A stretch of 64,000 nt of DNA from an uncultured Carboxylicivirga sp. (GTDB lineage Bacteria > Bacteroidota > Bacteroidia > Bacteroidales > Marinilabiliaceae), in contig NZ_OY771430.1 in assembly GCF_963674565.1 (NCBI RefSeq), positions 1,054,001 to 1,118,000 of the forward strand, read 5' to 3'. Of this stretch, positions 17,162 through 26,571 are shown piece by piece. Under the pieces are notes generated by a model. That model was not told the origin of the DNA. It did not search any database and saw nothing but the letters and a program-made list of their open reading frames with translations. The stretch's first letter is position 1, and every line of letters starts with the position of its first letter. A program made the position numbers and the translations under genes.

Positions 17162-18850
17162 ATGAGTGTAATGAATGCCATAAGAAATATACTTATTTAT
17201 AGTTTATTTGTACTTATATCTGTTAATGCTTTAGCGGGTAATAAATCAGCTTATCAGCTTAAATATTCTTTTTTTGCCAATGAAAAGAGAATAGAAGAAA
17301 GAGGATTAACTATAACCTATATAAATAATATTGCCTATCTGTCTAATGATTCGGATAAAGTGCGGAATTTTATCGATTTTAAGAACGATAATGTGGTATC
17401 AATTTTAAAGTATGATAACAACCTTTTTAAGGTTACAACTCCTTTTGATTCACTATCAAAACCCGTATTTAAAGAAACTCAGGATTATATATTGGATTAT
17501 AAATGTAAGTACGCTACATTTTCTTCTTTTTCAAATACAATAGAGGTTTGGTACACAACAGATGCACCAGCTAGTGGATCTCCATACAAATCCTTTATTC
17601 CCGAAAAAAATGCATTGGTTTTAAAAGTCAGGATAAATAATAGTTACATGTATCAAATCGATTCGATTGATAAGGTGAAATTGGCCTCTATTCCTGAATA
17701 CCCGGAGTCAATAGCTGAAGAAGTCAAACAATCAAGAATGGAGGAGCTTTTAATTCGATCAAGATATGTTACGTTATCAATTTTTGAGGAGGAGATAATC
17801 AATTTTGATCCCTCTGTTAAAACATCTAAAAATCCTGAATTAGTAAAAGACAGTGTGTTTCATTTTTCTAATGGTAGTGTTATTATAAAACGTTTGGCAT
17901 TGCCAGAAATCTGGCAGCAGGGAGCGAGTGTTTTTGCCCGATTAACATGCGCATCCAATGGTGATGCTTATGACAGAGTTGGCTCTGTTTTTATCATCAA
18001 AGAAAATCAGGGTGGATTATCGATGTTAGATGCACTGACTAAAGGTCTCGATTCTGTTCCTTCATTTAAAGACAAAGGAGGTAATTCGTATCAGGGAATG
18101 TTAAGTGATGATACTTATGAAGTCCCAATCGAATTAATGCGTTTTGCGACATCATTTGGAGTTGGTCACTTTAATCAAAAGAGGGAAATAAACAGTTATC
18201 AATGGTTTGATGAGGCAATATATAAAGAGGAAGTAACTCAGGTTATGCCTTTGGGGCAAGAGGATATTATTATTGGTGTTTTTGTTGGTAGCTATGATAA
18301 AGGTGGACACAAAGTAAGTCTGCAGCTTGATTTTTATCCGGATGAACCTCGTCAGGATACTAAACAACCATTTCTGAAGCCTTTGTTTTATACTGTTAAT
18401 ATAATGGAGATGTCGGGGCAGAACTATGGTCGGTTTTTTAATGATGATACTTTAACCGTTTATTTTGATCTTGATAAGAACATAGATAAATCTCAGTTGA
18501 TTTATACTGCAACAGGCCATGGAGGCTGGGGGGGAGGTGACGAGTTTAATCCTAAACTAAATCAGATCATAATTGATGGCAAACCCGTTTATTCAGTTAC
18601 TCCCTGGCGAACTGATTGCGCTACATATCGATTATATAATCCTGCTTCAGGAAATTTTTCCAATGGTATGTCTTCAAGTGATTTGAGCAGATCCAACTGG
18701 TGCCCGGCCAGTGTGACATTACCTTATATAATTCCACTTGAATACTTAAGTTCTGGAAGGCATGAAGTGCAGGTAATTATCGATCAGGGAGATCCGGAAG
18801 GAAATAGTTTCAGTCATTGGTGTATTTCGGGTGTGATAACCGAATTGTAA
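17162..18850 (+). CDS. PNGase F-like secreted peptide:N-glycosidase with N-terminal extension domain
   Basis: A 562-residue protein. Residues 1 to about 25 are a signal peptide. An extra domain of about 200 residues precedes the glycosidase part. The C-terminal part matches PNGase F motifs: AYDRVGSVF (Asp271 in the place of catalytic Asp60 within EWDRYANVY) and GWGGGDEFNPKLN (Glu461 in the place of Glu206 within the GWGH...AEWCF block), plus NWCPASVTLP matching GWCPG. A counterpart of PNGase F Glu118 is not obvious. Expected role is release of N-glycans from extracellular glycoproteins. It lies 45 bp after the symporter gene and may share its transcript. Confidence 0.82.
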   Translation: MSVMNAIRNILIYSLFVLISVNALAGNKSAYQLKYSFFANEKRIEERGLTITYINNIAYLSNDSDKVRNFIDFKNDNVVSILKYDNNLFKVTTPFDSLSKPVFKETQDYILDYKCKYATFSSFSNTIEVWYTTDAPASGSPYKSFIPEKNALVLKVRINNSYMYQIDSIDKVKLASIPEYPESIAEEVKQSRMEELLIRSRYVTLSIFEEEIINFDPSVKTSKNPELVKDSVFHFSNGSVIIKRLALPEIWQQGASVFARLTCASNGDAYDRVGSVFIIKENQGGLSMLDALTKGLDSVPSFKDKGGNSYQGMLSDDTYEVPIELMRFATSFGVGHFNQKREINSYQWFDEAIYKEEVTQVMPLGQEDIIIGVFVGSYDKGGHKVSLQLDFYPDEPRQDTKQPFLKPLFYTVNIMEMSGQNYGRFFNDDTLTVYFDLDKNIDKSQLIYTATGHGGWGGGDEFNPKLNQIIIDGKPVYSVTPWRTDCATYRLYNPASGNFSNGMSSSDLSRSNWCPASVTLPYIIPLEYLSSGRHEVQVIIDQGDPEGNSFSHWCISGVITEL

Positions 18851-19388
18851 CAGTAACATGTAAACCAGGGGCTGTATATCAAAGAAGTATCCTTTAATTA
18901 TCGAATGAATTTATCGATTATTGTAACTTTGAATAATAAAGTTATCAATGTTCTTCTTGCTTCTAATATTCGCAAAGTTTTTTTAACTCCTATATAGATT
19001 TCAGTCGCTTTTGTTGTGGTATTAACATCGGACGGTCAGGTTCTTATAACATAATTAATTTAAATTTTCAATAATTTACTTGTCTATTTAAGGTTAATAA
19101 TCATTTCAAATGATCGATAGTTAAAAAGGATATCTATGCGATAATTGATAAAATCTAAATATTTTAATTTTAATGGATTCTATTCAATATCAATGATTAC
19201 GTTCTGGAAATATTAGTTGATTTTATTGATCATTCGTAGTAAATTAATAACAAATAATTTAATCTAAATAACATACGTGTTTATCTTAATATTTTTCGCG
19301 TTTATCAATACAAACAAAAGTTTATACAAAAAAGGGTGTTACGTTGGGTGATTATTGCAATTAACTATAACAAGCCAAGCCACCAATT
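18851..19388. other. Long AT-rich intergenic region without a recognisable gene
   Basis: No convincing open frame is present in 538 bp. One exact -7 match, TAACTTTG (18924-18931), lacks a clear -33 partner and would give a roughly 450-nt leader to the kinase gene. No strong hairpin was found. Confidence 0.5.
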
Positions 19389-20735
19389 ATGAAAAGATGG
19401 ATTATTGACAGACTAACTCCTAATAATTACAATCTGAACGAAGGAATAGAATACTGGAAAGAATACATATTTCTTAGGGTATTATTCTTATTTCTCATTT
19501 TTGGTGGAATTGCTTATGGTTTTGGGGTTGTTTGGTCAATACAGTTTAAATATTATTTGGTTGCAGGTGTGGTTTCAATTGCTTATTGTTCCATTCTGCT
19601 GGTTATAATTTTTCACCAGGTTCCTTTAAAGATAAAGTATTATGTGGTCACTTACATGGCCTTGTTTTTAGGTGTTTCTTTGTTGATCTCTTTGGGAACA
19701 GATGGAGCTGGCTTTATCTATTTAATTGGTTATTCTATTTTAGCTGCCTTGTTATTTGGCTTACGAGGAGCAGTTATAAGTGTAATTGTCAATCTTTTGG
19801 TTATTCTATTTATTGGTTTAGGGTTATGGTATAATATATTTGACAATTACAGGATTAGTTTAATGGAGCCAAGTCACTGGTTTGTTTTAAGTTTTAATAT
19901 ATTACCAATGTCGGCAGTAGCTTCTATTCCTCTTGCCTTGGTAGTTAAGGGATTAAAGCAGATTATTGATAGTTTAAAAGCTTTGCAGCGATCACTGGAG
20001 ATTAATATAGAACAATTGAATGAGGCAAAGGAAAAAGCTGAAGAATCGGATCATTTAAAATCAATGTTTCTGGCTAATATTAGTCATGAAGTACGAACAC
20101 CATTAAATGCTATTCTTGGCTATTCTGAATTGTTGATGAATGAGATGGTTGATGAAGAACAAGAGAAAAAAAAATATTATAGAATTGTTTTTCAAAACGG
20201 ACAATATTTGCTTGAAATGATAGATAATCTGCTGGATGCTTCTCTAATTGAAAGTCATCAGTTGACTACTCATTCAGATTACTTTCAGTTGGGCGATTTA
20301 ATTGAGGAGATTAAGAATTTGTACAAATCGAAAAAGAATGGCGAAAATGTAGAGTTACGGTTTGTAGAGAATTTATTTTCATGTTCGGAAGTGGCATTAA
20401 AAAGTGATAGAAAACGAATTAAACAGATTCTAATTAACCTGATTAACAATGCCTATAAATTTACCTTTAATGGTTTAATAGAAGTTGGTTACGATGATGC
20501 TGTGGATTTTTTATTGTTTTATGTGAAGGATACGGGGATCGGTATCCCGGAGGTTAATAAAAAGCATATCTTCAGACGTTTTGTAAAGGTTGATCAATTA
20601 AAAGGAGGTGCAGGTTTAGGATTGTCAATTAGTAAAAGTCTTATTGAATCACTGGGAGGGAAAATCTGGTTCGAATCAACTGAAGGGACAGGTACTACCT
20701 TTTTCTTTAGCTTACCTAAAAAGCAGGAAGCATAA
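19389..20735 (+). CDS. Membrane sensor histidine kinase (orphan)
   Basis: A 448-residue kinase. About six hydrophobic helices fill residues 30-200, with no sizeable periplasmic loop. A coiled coil then leads to the HisKA H-box FLANISHEVRTPLNAILGYS. The HATPase region has the N-box ILINLINNAYKFT, the G1 box VKDTGIGIP and the G2 box GAGLGLSISKSLIESLGG. There is no receiver or Hpt domain and no adjacent regulator gene. Two related kinases on the opposite strand follow, so the three probably arose by duplication. Signals are likely membrane-derived or reach the kinase through its helices. Confidence 0.93.
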   Translation: MKRWIIDRLTPNNYNLNEGIEYWKEYIFLRVLFLFLIFGGIAYGFGVVWSIQFKYYLVAGVVSIAYCSILLVIIFHQVPLKIKYYVVTYMALFLGVSLLISLGTDGAGFIYLIGYSILAALLFGLRGAVISVIVNLLVILFIGLGLWYNIFDNYRISLMEPSHWFVLSFNILPMSAVASIPLALVVKGLKQIIDSLKALQRSLEINIEQLNEAKEKAEESDHLKSMFLANISHEVRTPLNAILGYSELLMNEMVDEEQEKKKYYRIVFQNGQYLLEMIDNLLDASLIESHQLTTHSDYFQLGDLIEEIKNLYKSKKNGENVELRFVENLFSCSEVALKSDRKRIKQILINLINNAYKFTFNGLIEVGYDDAVDFLLFYVKDTGIGIPEVNKKHIFRRFVKVDQLKGGAGLGLSISKSLIESLGGKIWFESTEGTGTTFFFSLPKKQEA

Positions 20736-20763
20736 TGTACTTAATGAATTTCATAAGTAATTA

Positions 20764-22089
20764 TTAAAAGGCCATAGCAGAAGTATAGATTTGTTTGTTG
20801 TCTAATTGCTTTGGTATCTTTAAATCAATTGAGAAATATATTGTTGTTCCTAAGTTTTCTGCTGTCTTTATCCAAATTTTACCTCCAAGCAATTCTACCA
20901 TTGCTTTTGAAATGGTTAATCCCAGACCAGCACCAGAGAATTCACGTTTTAATCTTTCATCACCCTGACGAAAACGTTCAAATACATGAGGTAGGATAGA
21001 TGTGTTTATGCCAATACCTGTATCTTTTACAAAAAACTGAATTTTTGATCCGTTTTCATTGAGAAAGTACCCCAACGTTATGCTACCCTTGTTTGTGAAT
21101 TTTATGGCATTATTGACCAGGTTATTAAATATCTGTAATAAAATACTTTCGTCGCTAATTATTGTCAAATCGTTCATAAACGATTTATTCTCAGTTTTAA
21201 TCACTAGTTGCTTTGTTTCGGCTTGTTGTGAATAGGCAATTTTCAGGTCATTGAAGAATTTTTCCAGTTTGATGGTATTCTCCTTTACAGGAATTGCCTT
21301 GGCATCTAGTTTTGATAAGTCAAGCACGTTGTCTATAATTCGAAGCAACACATTGCCATTTTGTTGGATGATATCCAGGTATTGATTCTTTTCTTTGGTA
21401 TTAATATCATTATCGCGTAAAAGCTCTGAAAAACCTAAAAGAACATTCATTGGAGTCCTTATCTCGTGACTCATATTTGCTAAAAAGGCAGATTTGATTT
21501 GCTCAGATTTTTCAGCTTTTAATTGTTCTGTTTTATAGTTTTTATTTACATAATAAATTAAAGGAATCTCACTTAGAAAAAGAATGATAGCTATGTGATA
21601 AATGTCTAAAAGTCTATTTAATTCAGAGTTATAACCAATTATTATCATCGGAGCAAAGTATTCCAATATAAACAGACCTGTTATGTTTAGAGCAAATATA
21701 ATGCTGATTGTTAAAAAATTACGGGCAGGTATAATAAATAAACCCAAGGCAAATATTGCTTGAAAGATTATGAGTGTTGGCCCTTGAGAACCACCATTTA
21801 ATAGCCATAATCCGTTTAATGTCAAAAACAGAAATACAGAAAATGATTTTCTGACAAACAGATATTTGTTTTTGTAGCGGGCTATCCAGTATAGCCAAAC
21901 GAAAAAAACTGTAATACTGCCTGTAAATAAAGTTAGTTTGTAATCTAAATGAAAAGTAAAGTTAAAGGTAGTAGCTACAATACCAAGTAAACAACCTAAG
22001 ACGATTGTTTTTAATACAAAACGATTTCTGAAATGTATATTTTCAGGTATTACCTTTAAGTATATTGGGTGTAATATATTATTCAACAT
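20764..22089 (-). CDS. Membrane sensor histidine kinase (orphan), paralogue 2
   Basis: A 441-residue kinase with about six membrane helices in residues 25-190, then the H-box FLANMSHEIRTPMNVLLGFS. The N-box is IFNNLVNNAIKFT, followed by VKDTGIGI and GAGLGLTISKAMVELLGG. The arrangement matches the kinase at 19389 (converging, 28 bp apart) and the one at 22227. It has no receiver domain. The 137-bp gap to the next kinase gene shows no terminator, so the two minus-strand kinases may be co-transcribed. Confidence 0.93.
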   Translation of the reverse strand: MLNNILHPIYLKVIPENIHFRNRFVLKTIVLGCLLGIVATTFNFTFHLDYKLTLFTGSITVFFVWLYWIARYKNKYLFVRKSFSVFLFLTLNGLWLLNGGSQGPTLIIFQAIFALGLFIIPARNFLTISIIFALNITGLFILEYFAPMIIIGYNSELNRLLDIYHIAIILFLSEIPLIYYVNKNYKTEQLKAEKSEQIKSAFLANMSHEIRTPMNVLLGFSELLRDNDINTKEKNQYLDIIQQNGNVLLRIIDNVLDLSKLDAKAIPVKENTIKLEKFFNDLKIAYSQQAETKQLVIKTENKSFMNDLTIISDESILLQIFNNLVNNAIKFTNKGSITLGYFLNENGSKIQFFVKDTGIGINTSILPHVFERFRQGDERLKREFSGAGLGLTISKAMVELLGGKIWIKTAENLGTTIYFSIDLKIPKQLDNKQIYTSAMAF

Positions 22090-22226
22090 TCAATTAACAT
22101 TGTTTGGATGCATAATAACTGCTAACCTAATAAAATTAAGTAAAATTAATTTGGAGGGCAGCAATCATTGACGAATGTGGAATACTTTGTTATGAATGTA
22201 TTAAATAAAAGGCTGAATGAATGGTG

Positions 22227-23513
22227 TTAGTGGTTGATTGGCAGTTTGATATAGAAGTTGCTTCCAACTCCTTCGATGGAATCAAAATATATTTTACCTT
22301 TAATAACTTCAGTCAGTCCTTTACATATTGCCAAACCTAAGCCGGCGCCTTGCATTGGTAGGTGCTGTTCATCGGCCTGACCTGTTCTGAATTGAGTAAA
22401 AATATGAGGTTTTAGTTCGTCAGGAATACCTTTGCCGGTATCTTTTACTGATATAATAATATGATTTTTATTTATTGTATAGCCAATGTTAATTTCACCG
22501 TTTTCGGTGAATTTAAATGCATTGAAAGATAAATTAAGTAAAATCTGATACAAAATAGTAAAATCACTTTTTATTTGAGTTGATTCCTCCGGTAATGGCG
22601 ATAATTGTAATTTAACATTTAATTTATCCTTCATAGATGGGGCTAACGAATCCCGGACTTGTTCTAATATTGATTTAAGAGGGAAGGTGGAGTAAGAGGC
22701 TTCTATATTATTTGTTTCAAGTTTTGATTGGTTAATAATATTATTAAGCAGCTGAAGCAGTATTTTACCATTCTGACTAATTACATTGATATAATTTTCC
22801 TGTTCGGTTTTTGTTACATCTGGTAAACTCAATAATTCGGCAAATCCAAGTATTGAGTTCATTGGTGTTCTTATCTCATGACTTAGATTCGCAATCATGG
22901 ACGATTTTCTCACTTCAGAATCAACAGCTTCATTTTTTTCTTTCTCCATTGCTTCTTTAGCAAAAATCAACAATGGAATTTCAAATACAAGAAAAATAAT
23001 TGTCATAATCATAACATCTGTTGCTCTTAATGTTTCATTTTCGTAGGCTTGAATCCAGGATGGAAAAATGATTTCGAGACTGTATAAAACAATTAAATTA
23101 GATGTTATTAAAATTAATACAGCAGGTAAAGAGTTACGCGGCGTAAAAAAGATGGTTAAAGGAATATAAGCCATAAAGAAAACTGATGCCGGTCCTGCAC
23201 TGGCCTCAGTAGTAAACCAAAGGATATTAATACATATAAATGAAACCGTATGCAGTAAAATTCTCGCTAGTTTAAATTTTCGTTTCCAATAGGCAAGCCA
23301 ATAAATAAATAAGATAGAGGATCCAAAACCAAAATTAATCAGATGTACTTTGTAATCAATGTTAAGAAAAAGGTTGACAAATACAGAAAGAATAAATACA
23401 GTAACACCAAGGTTTAGTGTAAATATAAAGTTAGTGTCATCTAAACCAAATCCCCTTATATACTTAGCATCTCTGTTAAATAACAAAGTTGCAATTTTGT
23501 TAATCCTACTCAT
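22227..23513 (-). CDS. Membrane sensor histidine kinase (orphan), paralogue 3
   Basis: A 428-residue kinase of the same build: about six N-terminal helices, the H-box MIANLSHEIRTPMNSILGFA, the N-box ILLNLSFNAFKFT, then VKDTGKGIP and GAGLGLAICKGLTEVIKG. A regulator partner is not encoded nearby. It lies between paralogue 2 and the PepSY gene. The catalytic residues needed for autophosphorylation look intact. Confidence 0.93.
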   Translation of the reverse strand: MSRINKIATLLFNRDAKYIRGFGLDDTNFIFTLNLGVTVFILSVFVNLFLNIDYKVHLINFGFGSSILFIYWLAYWKRKFKLARILLHTVSFICINILWFTTEASAGPASVFFMAYIPLTIFFTPRNSLPAVLILITSNLIVLYSLEIIFPSWIQAYENETLRATDVMIMTIIFLVFEIPLLIFAKEAMEKEKNEAVDSEVRKSSMIANLSHEIRTPMNSILGFAELLSLPDVTKTEQENYINVISQNGKILLQLLNNIINQSKLETNNIEASYSTFPLKSILEQVRDSLAPSMKDKLNVKLQLSPLPEESTQIKSDFTILYQILLNLSFNAFKFTENGEINIGYTINKNHIIISVKDTGKGIPDELKPHIFTQFRTGQADEQHLPMQGAGLGLAICKGLTEVIKGKIYFDSIEGVGSNFYIKLPINH

Positions 23514-23611
23514 TAAACTACAAATTTCCCCTTATCAGATGTTGGTACGCTTAGTAGGTTAAAAAGTTTCTGCAAACAAATATTTGTGCTGTTAAAATGA
23601 ATTAATTTAAA

Positions 23612-25105
23612 TCATTTTTTCTTATACCAAATCCATACACCACTAAAAAGCAAAAGTAATGTAGTAATTCCAACCAATGGAACGATTAGAATATAAAAGA
23701 GACCTATGAAATCCTGAAATATTCTTCCTGTGTGAATTTCTAATGCAAAATTCCATAAGGGTAAAGGGCTATTCTTGATTATTTCTTCAGGCATAGCAGG
23801 AAAATCCTTGTCGCTAATACTGACTACTCCATTGTTGTAATCGAAATAGTATTGACGATCTGGTTTATAATACATTCCGGTTACCATTTGTGCACTTATT
23901 GGTCGCGCAGGTGCTGAATCTTGAATAACAGGTTTGTTGTTCAGATAAGACCAAACCTCCATATTTATTGGATCCCAGCGAAACAAACCACTGAAAGATC
24001 CAATGATATATTCCTGATTATTCAGAGGTTCAAACACATTAATCCCCATAACAGAAACAGGAGGGTCTTTGGGAATTTTTATCATTTCAGATTTATCTGA
24101 ACTCAATGCGTAAAATCCTTTTGATGTTGATATTAGGAAAAAATCATATTTTTCATTGTACTGAATTGCTCTTAGTTGGTCATCCCAGGCATTGGGAGTA
24201 TCTAATTCTGAAAATGGGATAGGAGCAACCATGGTATTAGCAATTGCTATTAACAATGGAGGACGTAAAAAGATACCGGTTAGAGTTGTGAAACCAAGAA
24301 AAATGAAGGTGTATAAACCTATCTTATTGTGCCATTTAACCGACCAGCGAAGTTGTGATTGTTTTCGAAATGAGGATTGACCTTTTCTTTTAGCTTTCTT
24401 AATTAGTTTAGGATTGATAAACCAAACTAAGCCGGTAATTATGAAAAAAATGAAAAGAATTGCTATAGCATCAACAGCTAACTTTCCAATGATACCAAAA
24501 ATTTCACCGCTATGTAATACCCATAATGTTCTGAATAATCCGACTTGTGGTTTATAGTTCGCTGGTGCAGGTAATTCATGAAAAGTGATATGCTGATTAT
24601 CCTGATTGATATCCAATGATCCGAGTTCACTTCTGGTGAGAATATATAATGTATCATTAACGGCTAGTAAATCAGTAATTCTTTTGCTTTTACAATCAAT
24701 TTCAATCGGTGTCCATTGCTTATCAATAAACTCATATAATCCAAACTGTGTACCAGCAAATAAGCGATGATTAGACGTAAGAGCCAGTTTGCTTATTTTT
24801 CTGTTATCAATCCCTTTAAGAAATCCTGAATTATAATCTTCCCAATCTTTTTGTTGTTTATTGTATTTCCAGCAACCTACATTTCCATAGAACAGTTCTT
24901 CATTTGTGGTAAGTGATAAAACCCCTTTTAAAGAAGCATTGTTCCAGTTATTATATTGATAAGATTTTGAAAGTATTGAACGTGGAACGTTTAGGGTACT
25001 AATCCAATTGCGATGATTTAATAAAATGCCTGAAACCGAGAATAGAATCAAAAAGATACTTAAAATAATGCCTCCCCATTTATGATACTTCTTACAGAAT
25101 TCCAT
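23612..25105 (-). CDS. PepSY-associated transmembrane protein with propeller-like periplasmic segments
   Basis: A 497-residue inner-membrane protein. The first helix (KKYHKWGGIILSIFLILFSV) and the later helix pairs with LHSGEIFG and EIHTGRIFQDFIGLFYIL are characteristic of the PepSY_TM family, where conserved His residues (HKW, LHSGE, WHNKIG, IHTGR) may bind heme or metal. Between helices lie two soluble blocks (about residues 40-195 and 305-440) with short W/F-rich repeats such as LTSNHRLFAGTQFGLYEF and YIIGSFSGLFRWDP, resembling beta-propeller (Reg_prop-like) blades. Family members are often linked to iron uptake or ferric reduction. Function here is inferred. Confidence 0.72.
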   Translation of the reverse strand: MEFCKKYHKWGGIILSIFLILFSVSGILLNHRNWISTLNVPRSILSKSYQYNNWNNASLKGVLSLTTNEELFYGNVGCWKYNKQQKDWEDYNSGFLKGIDNRKISKLALTSNHRLFAGTQFGLYEFIDKQWTPIEIDCKSKRITDLLAVNDTLYILTRSELGSLDINQDNQHITFHELPAPANYKPQVGLFRTLWVLHSGEIFGIIGKLAVDAIAILFIFFIITGLVWFINPKLIKKAKRKGQSSFRKQSQLRWSVKWHNKIGLYTFIFLGFTTLTGIFLRPPLLIAIANTMVAPIPFSELDTPNAWDDQLRAIQYNEKYDFFLISTSKGFYALSSDKSEMIKIPKDPPVSVMGINVFEPLNNQEYIIGSFSGLFRWDPINMEVWSYLNNKPVIQDSAPARPISAQMVTGMYYKPDRQYYFDYNNGVVSISDKDFPAMPEEIIKNSPLPLWNFALEIHTGRIFQDFIGLFYILIVPLVGITTLLLLFSGVWIWYKKK

Positions 25106-25180
25106 TCATTTCATTTTGAGAACAAATATAAATTCCTTTAAGTAATTAATTACCTTAAAACGTTTAATTATTAAAAGTAT

Positions 25181-26230
25181 CTATCTGCTTTTGGGATTTT
25201 GCTTTTTGAATTTTTTTATTCGTTTGGCTAAATTTTTATCAAGTCTTTTAGATTCTTCGGCAGACCTCTGATAGTGAAGGGCTTCATTTCTCAGTTTGAG
25301 ATAGTTCTCATATTGATCTTCATTGATATTACCATCTTCTATTGCCTTTAGAATGGCGCACCCGGGTTCGGTTGTATGTGTACAATCTAAAAAATGGCAA
25401 CTTTTACCAATCGAACTAATGTCATCGAAGCTAAGAGAAATGGATTCAATATGTTCAATAGCTAAACCAAATTCTCTTACACCCGGTGAATCGATTATGA
25501 TACTTCCATTCTCTAAAAGAAATAAATCTCTTGATGTAGTTGTATGTCTTCCTTTTCCAACAGATGAACTAATTGATCTTGTTTCCTGAATGTCTGTTTT
25601 AATCATTTTGTTTAAAAGCGTGCTTTTTCCAACTCCTGAAGAACCAATCATTACATAAGTGTTTTCTGGTTTTAAAATACTAAGTAACTGTTCAATATTC
25701 TCATTGTTGATGGCACTGATAGGAATTATCATTAGGTTTGGAAGCCTGCTTTTTACATCTGAAGCCTTACTTTGCCATTCTTTATCAAGATCAATTTTAT
25801 TTAAAATTACCATGGGTTCAATTTGAGAATCTAGCAGACTAACGCACATTCTTTCCAATCGATTAATGTTGAAATCACGATCGAGTCCCTGAATGATTAA
25901 AGCTGTATCAACATTAGCAGCTAAAACCTGAACATTGCTTGTTTTTCCGGGTGTTTTTCTTACTAGTGTGGTTTTTCGTGTTAGAACCTGTGTAATTATA
26001 TGACTTTCATTATAAGTTAATACACGAACCCAATCCCCTGTTTGTGGGAGTTCATTAGATGGCAAAGTAAACAGCATATGGCCATTGGGTTCAGCAATGC
26101 AAATACCCGAATCTGTGATTAATCTATAATTGGTTTTATGAACAGAAATAACCCTACCGGTTTCATTGATAGGGGGTGTTTCATGCTGAGAAGCATATTT
26201 GTTAAGTCCATATTTATTAAGCAGACTCAT
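25181..26230 (-). CDS. rsgA: Ribosome small subunit-dependent GTPase A
   Basis: A 349-residue circularly permuted GTPase that checks late 30S subunit assembly. The motifs come in the permuted order expected for RsgA: the NKID box (VILNKIDLD), then the P-loop GSSGVGKSTLLN, then DSPGVREFG. An OB-fold precedes them, and the C-terminal zinc knuckle is visible as CHFLDCTHTTEPGC. The C-terminus is Lys/Arg-rich, fitting rRNA contact. It is separated from the PepSY gene by 75 bp and has its own upstream region, shared with a divergent candidate small RNA. Confidence 0.96.
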   Translation of the reverse strand: MSLLNKYGLNKYASQHETPPINETGRVISVHKTNYRLITDSGICIAEPNGHMLFTLPSNELPQTGDWVRVLTYNESHIITQVLTRKTTLVRKTPGKTSNVQVLAANVDTALIIQGLDRDFNINRLERMCVSLLDSQIEPMVILNKIDLDKEWQSKASDVKSRLPNLMIIPISAINNENIEQLLSILKPENTYVMIGSSGVGKSTLLNKMIKTDIQETRSISSSVGKGRHTTTSRDLFLLENGSIIIDSPGVREFGLAIEHIESISLSFDDISSIGKSCHFLDCTHTTEPGCAILKAIEDGNINEDQYENYLKLRNEALHYQRSAEESKRLDKNLAKRIKKFKKQNPKSR

Positions 26231-26274
26231 CTTGTTGTGTTAAAGTTGTAATTAAATATACCAATAAATGGGGA

Positions 26275-26305
26275 TTGTTTATAACATTTTCAATAGCTTA
26301 TTTTG
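26275..26305 (+). promoter_or_regulatory. Candidate promoter for a small RNA
   Basis: TTG (26275-26277), a 20-bp spacer and TTATTTTG (26298-26305) give the Bacteroidota -33/-7 spacing. The same -7 octamer with the same spacer occurs before rpmB. No coding gene follows before a strong terminator. Confidence 0.5.
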
Positions 26306-26310
26306 TACGA

Positions 26311-26386
26311 CTATTAGAAGAAGAAAAGATATTGGTTATTATTACACAACCTCATAAGCATGCCATTTGCTTATGAGGTTTTTTTT
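26311..26386 (+). ncRNA. Candidate small RNA, about 75 nt
   Basis: The segment starts just after a plausible promoter and ends in a perfect 13-bp terminator hairpin with an eight-T tail. There is no open frame of any useful length and no plus-strand gene upstream that would need this terminator. The 5' part is purine-rich (AGAAGAAGAAAAG), which could be a single-stranded pairing region. This is a prediction from signals only; its targets are unknown. The alternative is a remnant terminator from a lost gene. Confidence 0.45.
26348..26386 (+). terminator. Strong orphan terminator between rsgA and the endonuclease gene
   Basis: Perfect 13-bp stem, arms 26348-26360 and 26368-26380, with a 7-nt loop. 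The stem runs into eight T residues (26379-26386). Only the plus-strand side has a T run. Confidence 0.88.
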
Positions 26387-26544
26387 ATCAAAAAAATGTT
26401 CTCCATATTAGACTAAATAGTCGAAAGTTAATTGATTTCATTTATCCTTCATTTTCAATGATATGTAATAGTTACTGGTTAATTAAATTATTATAAATAA
26501 TCTTTAAAGTAAACATAATAATTAGGTGATTTATCCGAAACTAT

Positions 26545-26552
26545 TACTTTTG
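26545..26552 (+). promoter_or_regulatory. Candidate -7 element for the endonuclease gene
   Basis: TACTTTTG matches TAnnTTTG exactly, 20 bp before the start codon. No clear -33 partner is seen. Confidence 0.5.
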
Positions 26553-26571
26553 GAGCCTTAATCGGGAGACT

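Noticed and set aside
18924..19388. Long riboswitch-like leader before the kinase at 19389
   Set aside because: One -7 match exists, but no stable helices or known aptamer motif could be recognised in the following 450 nt.
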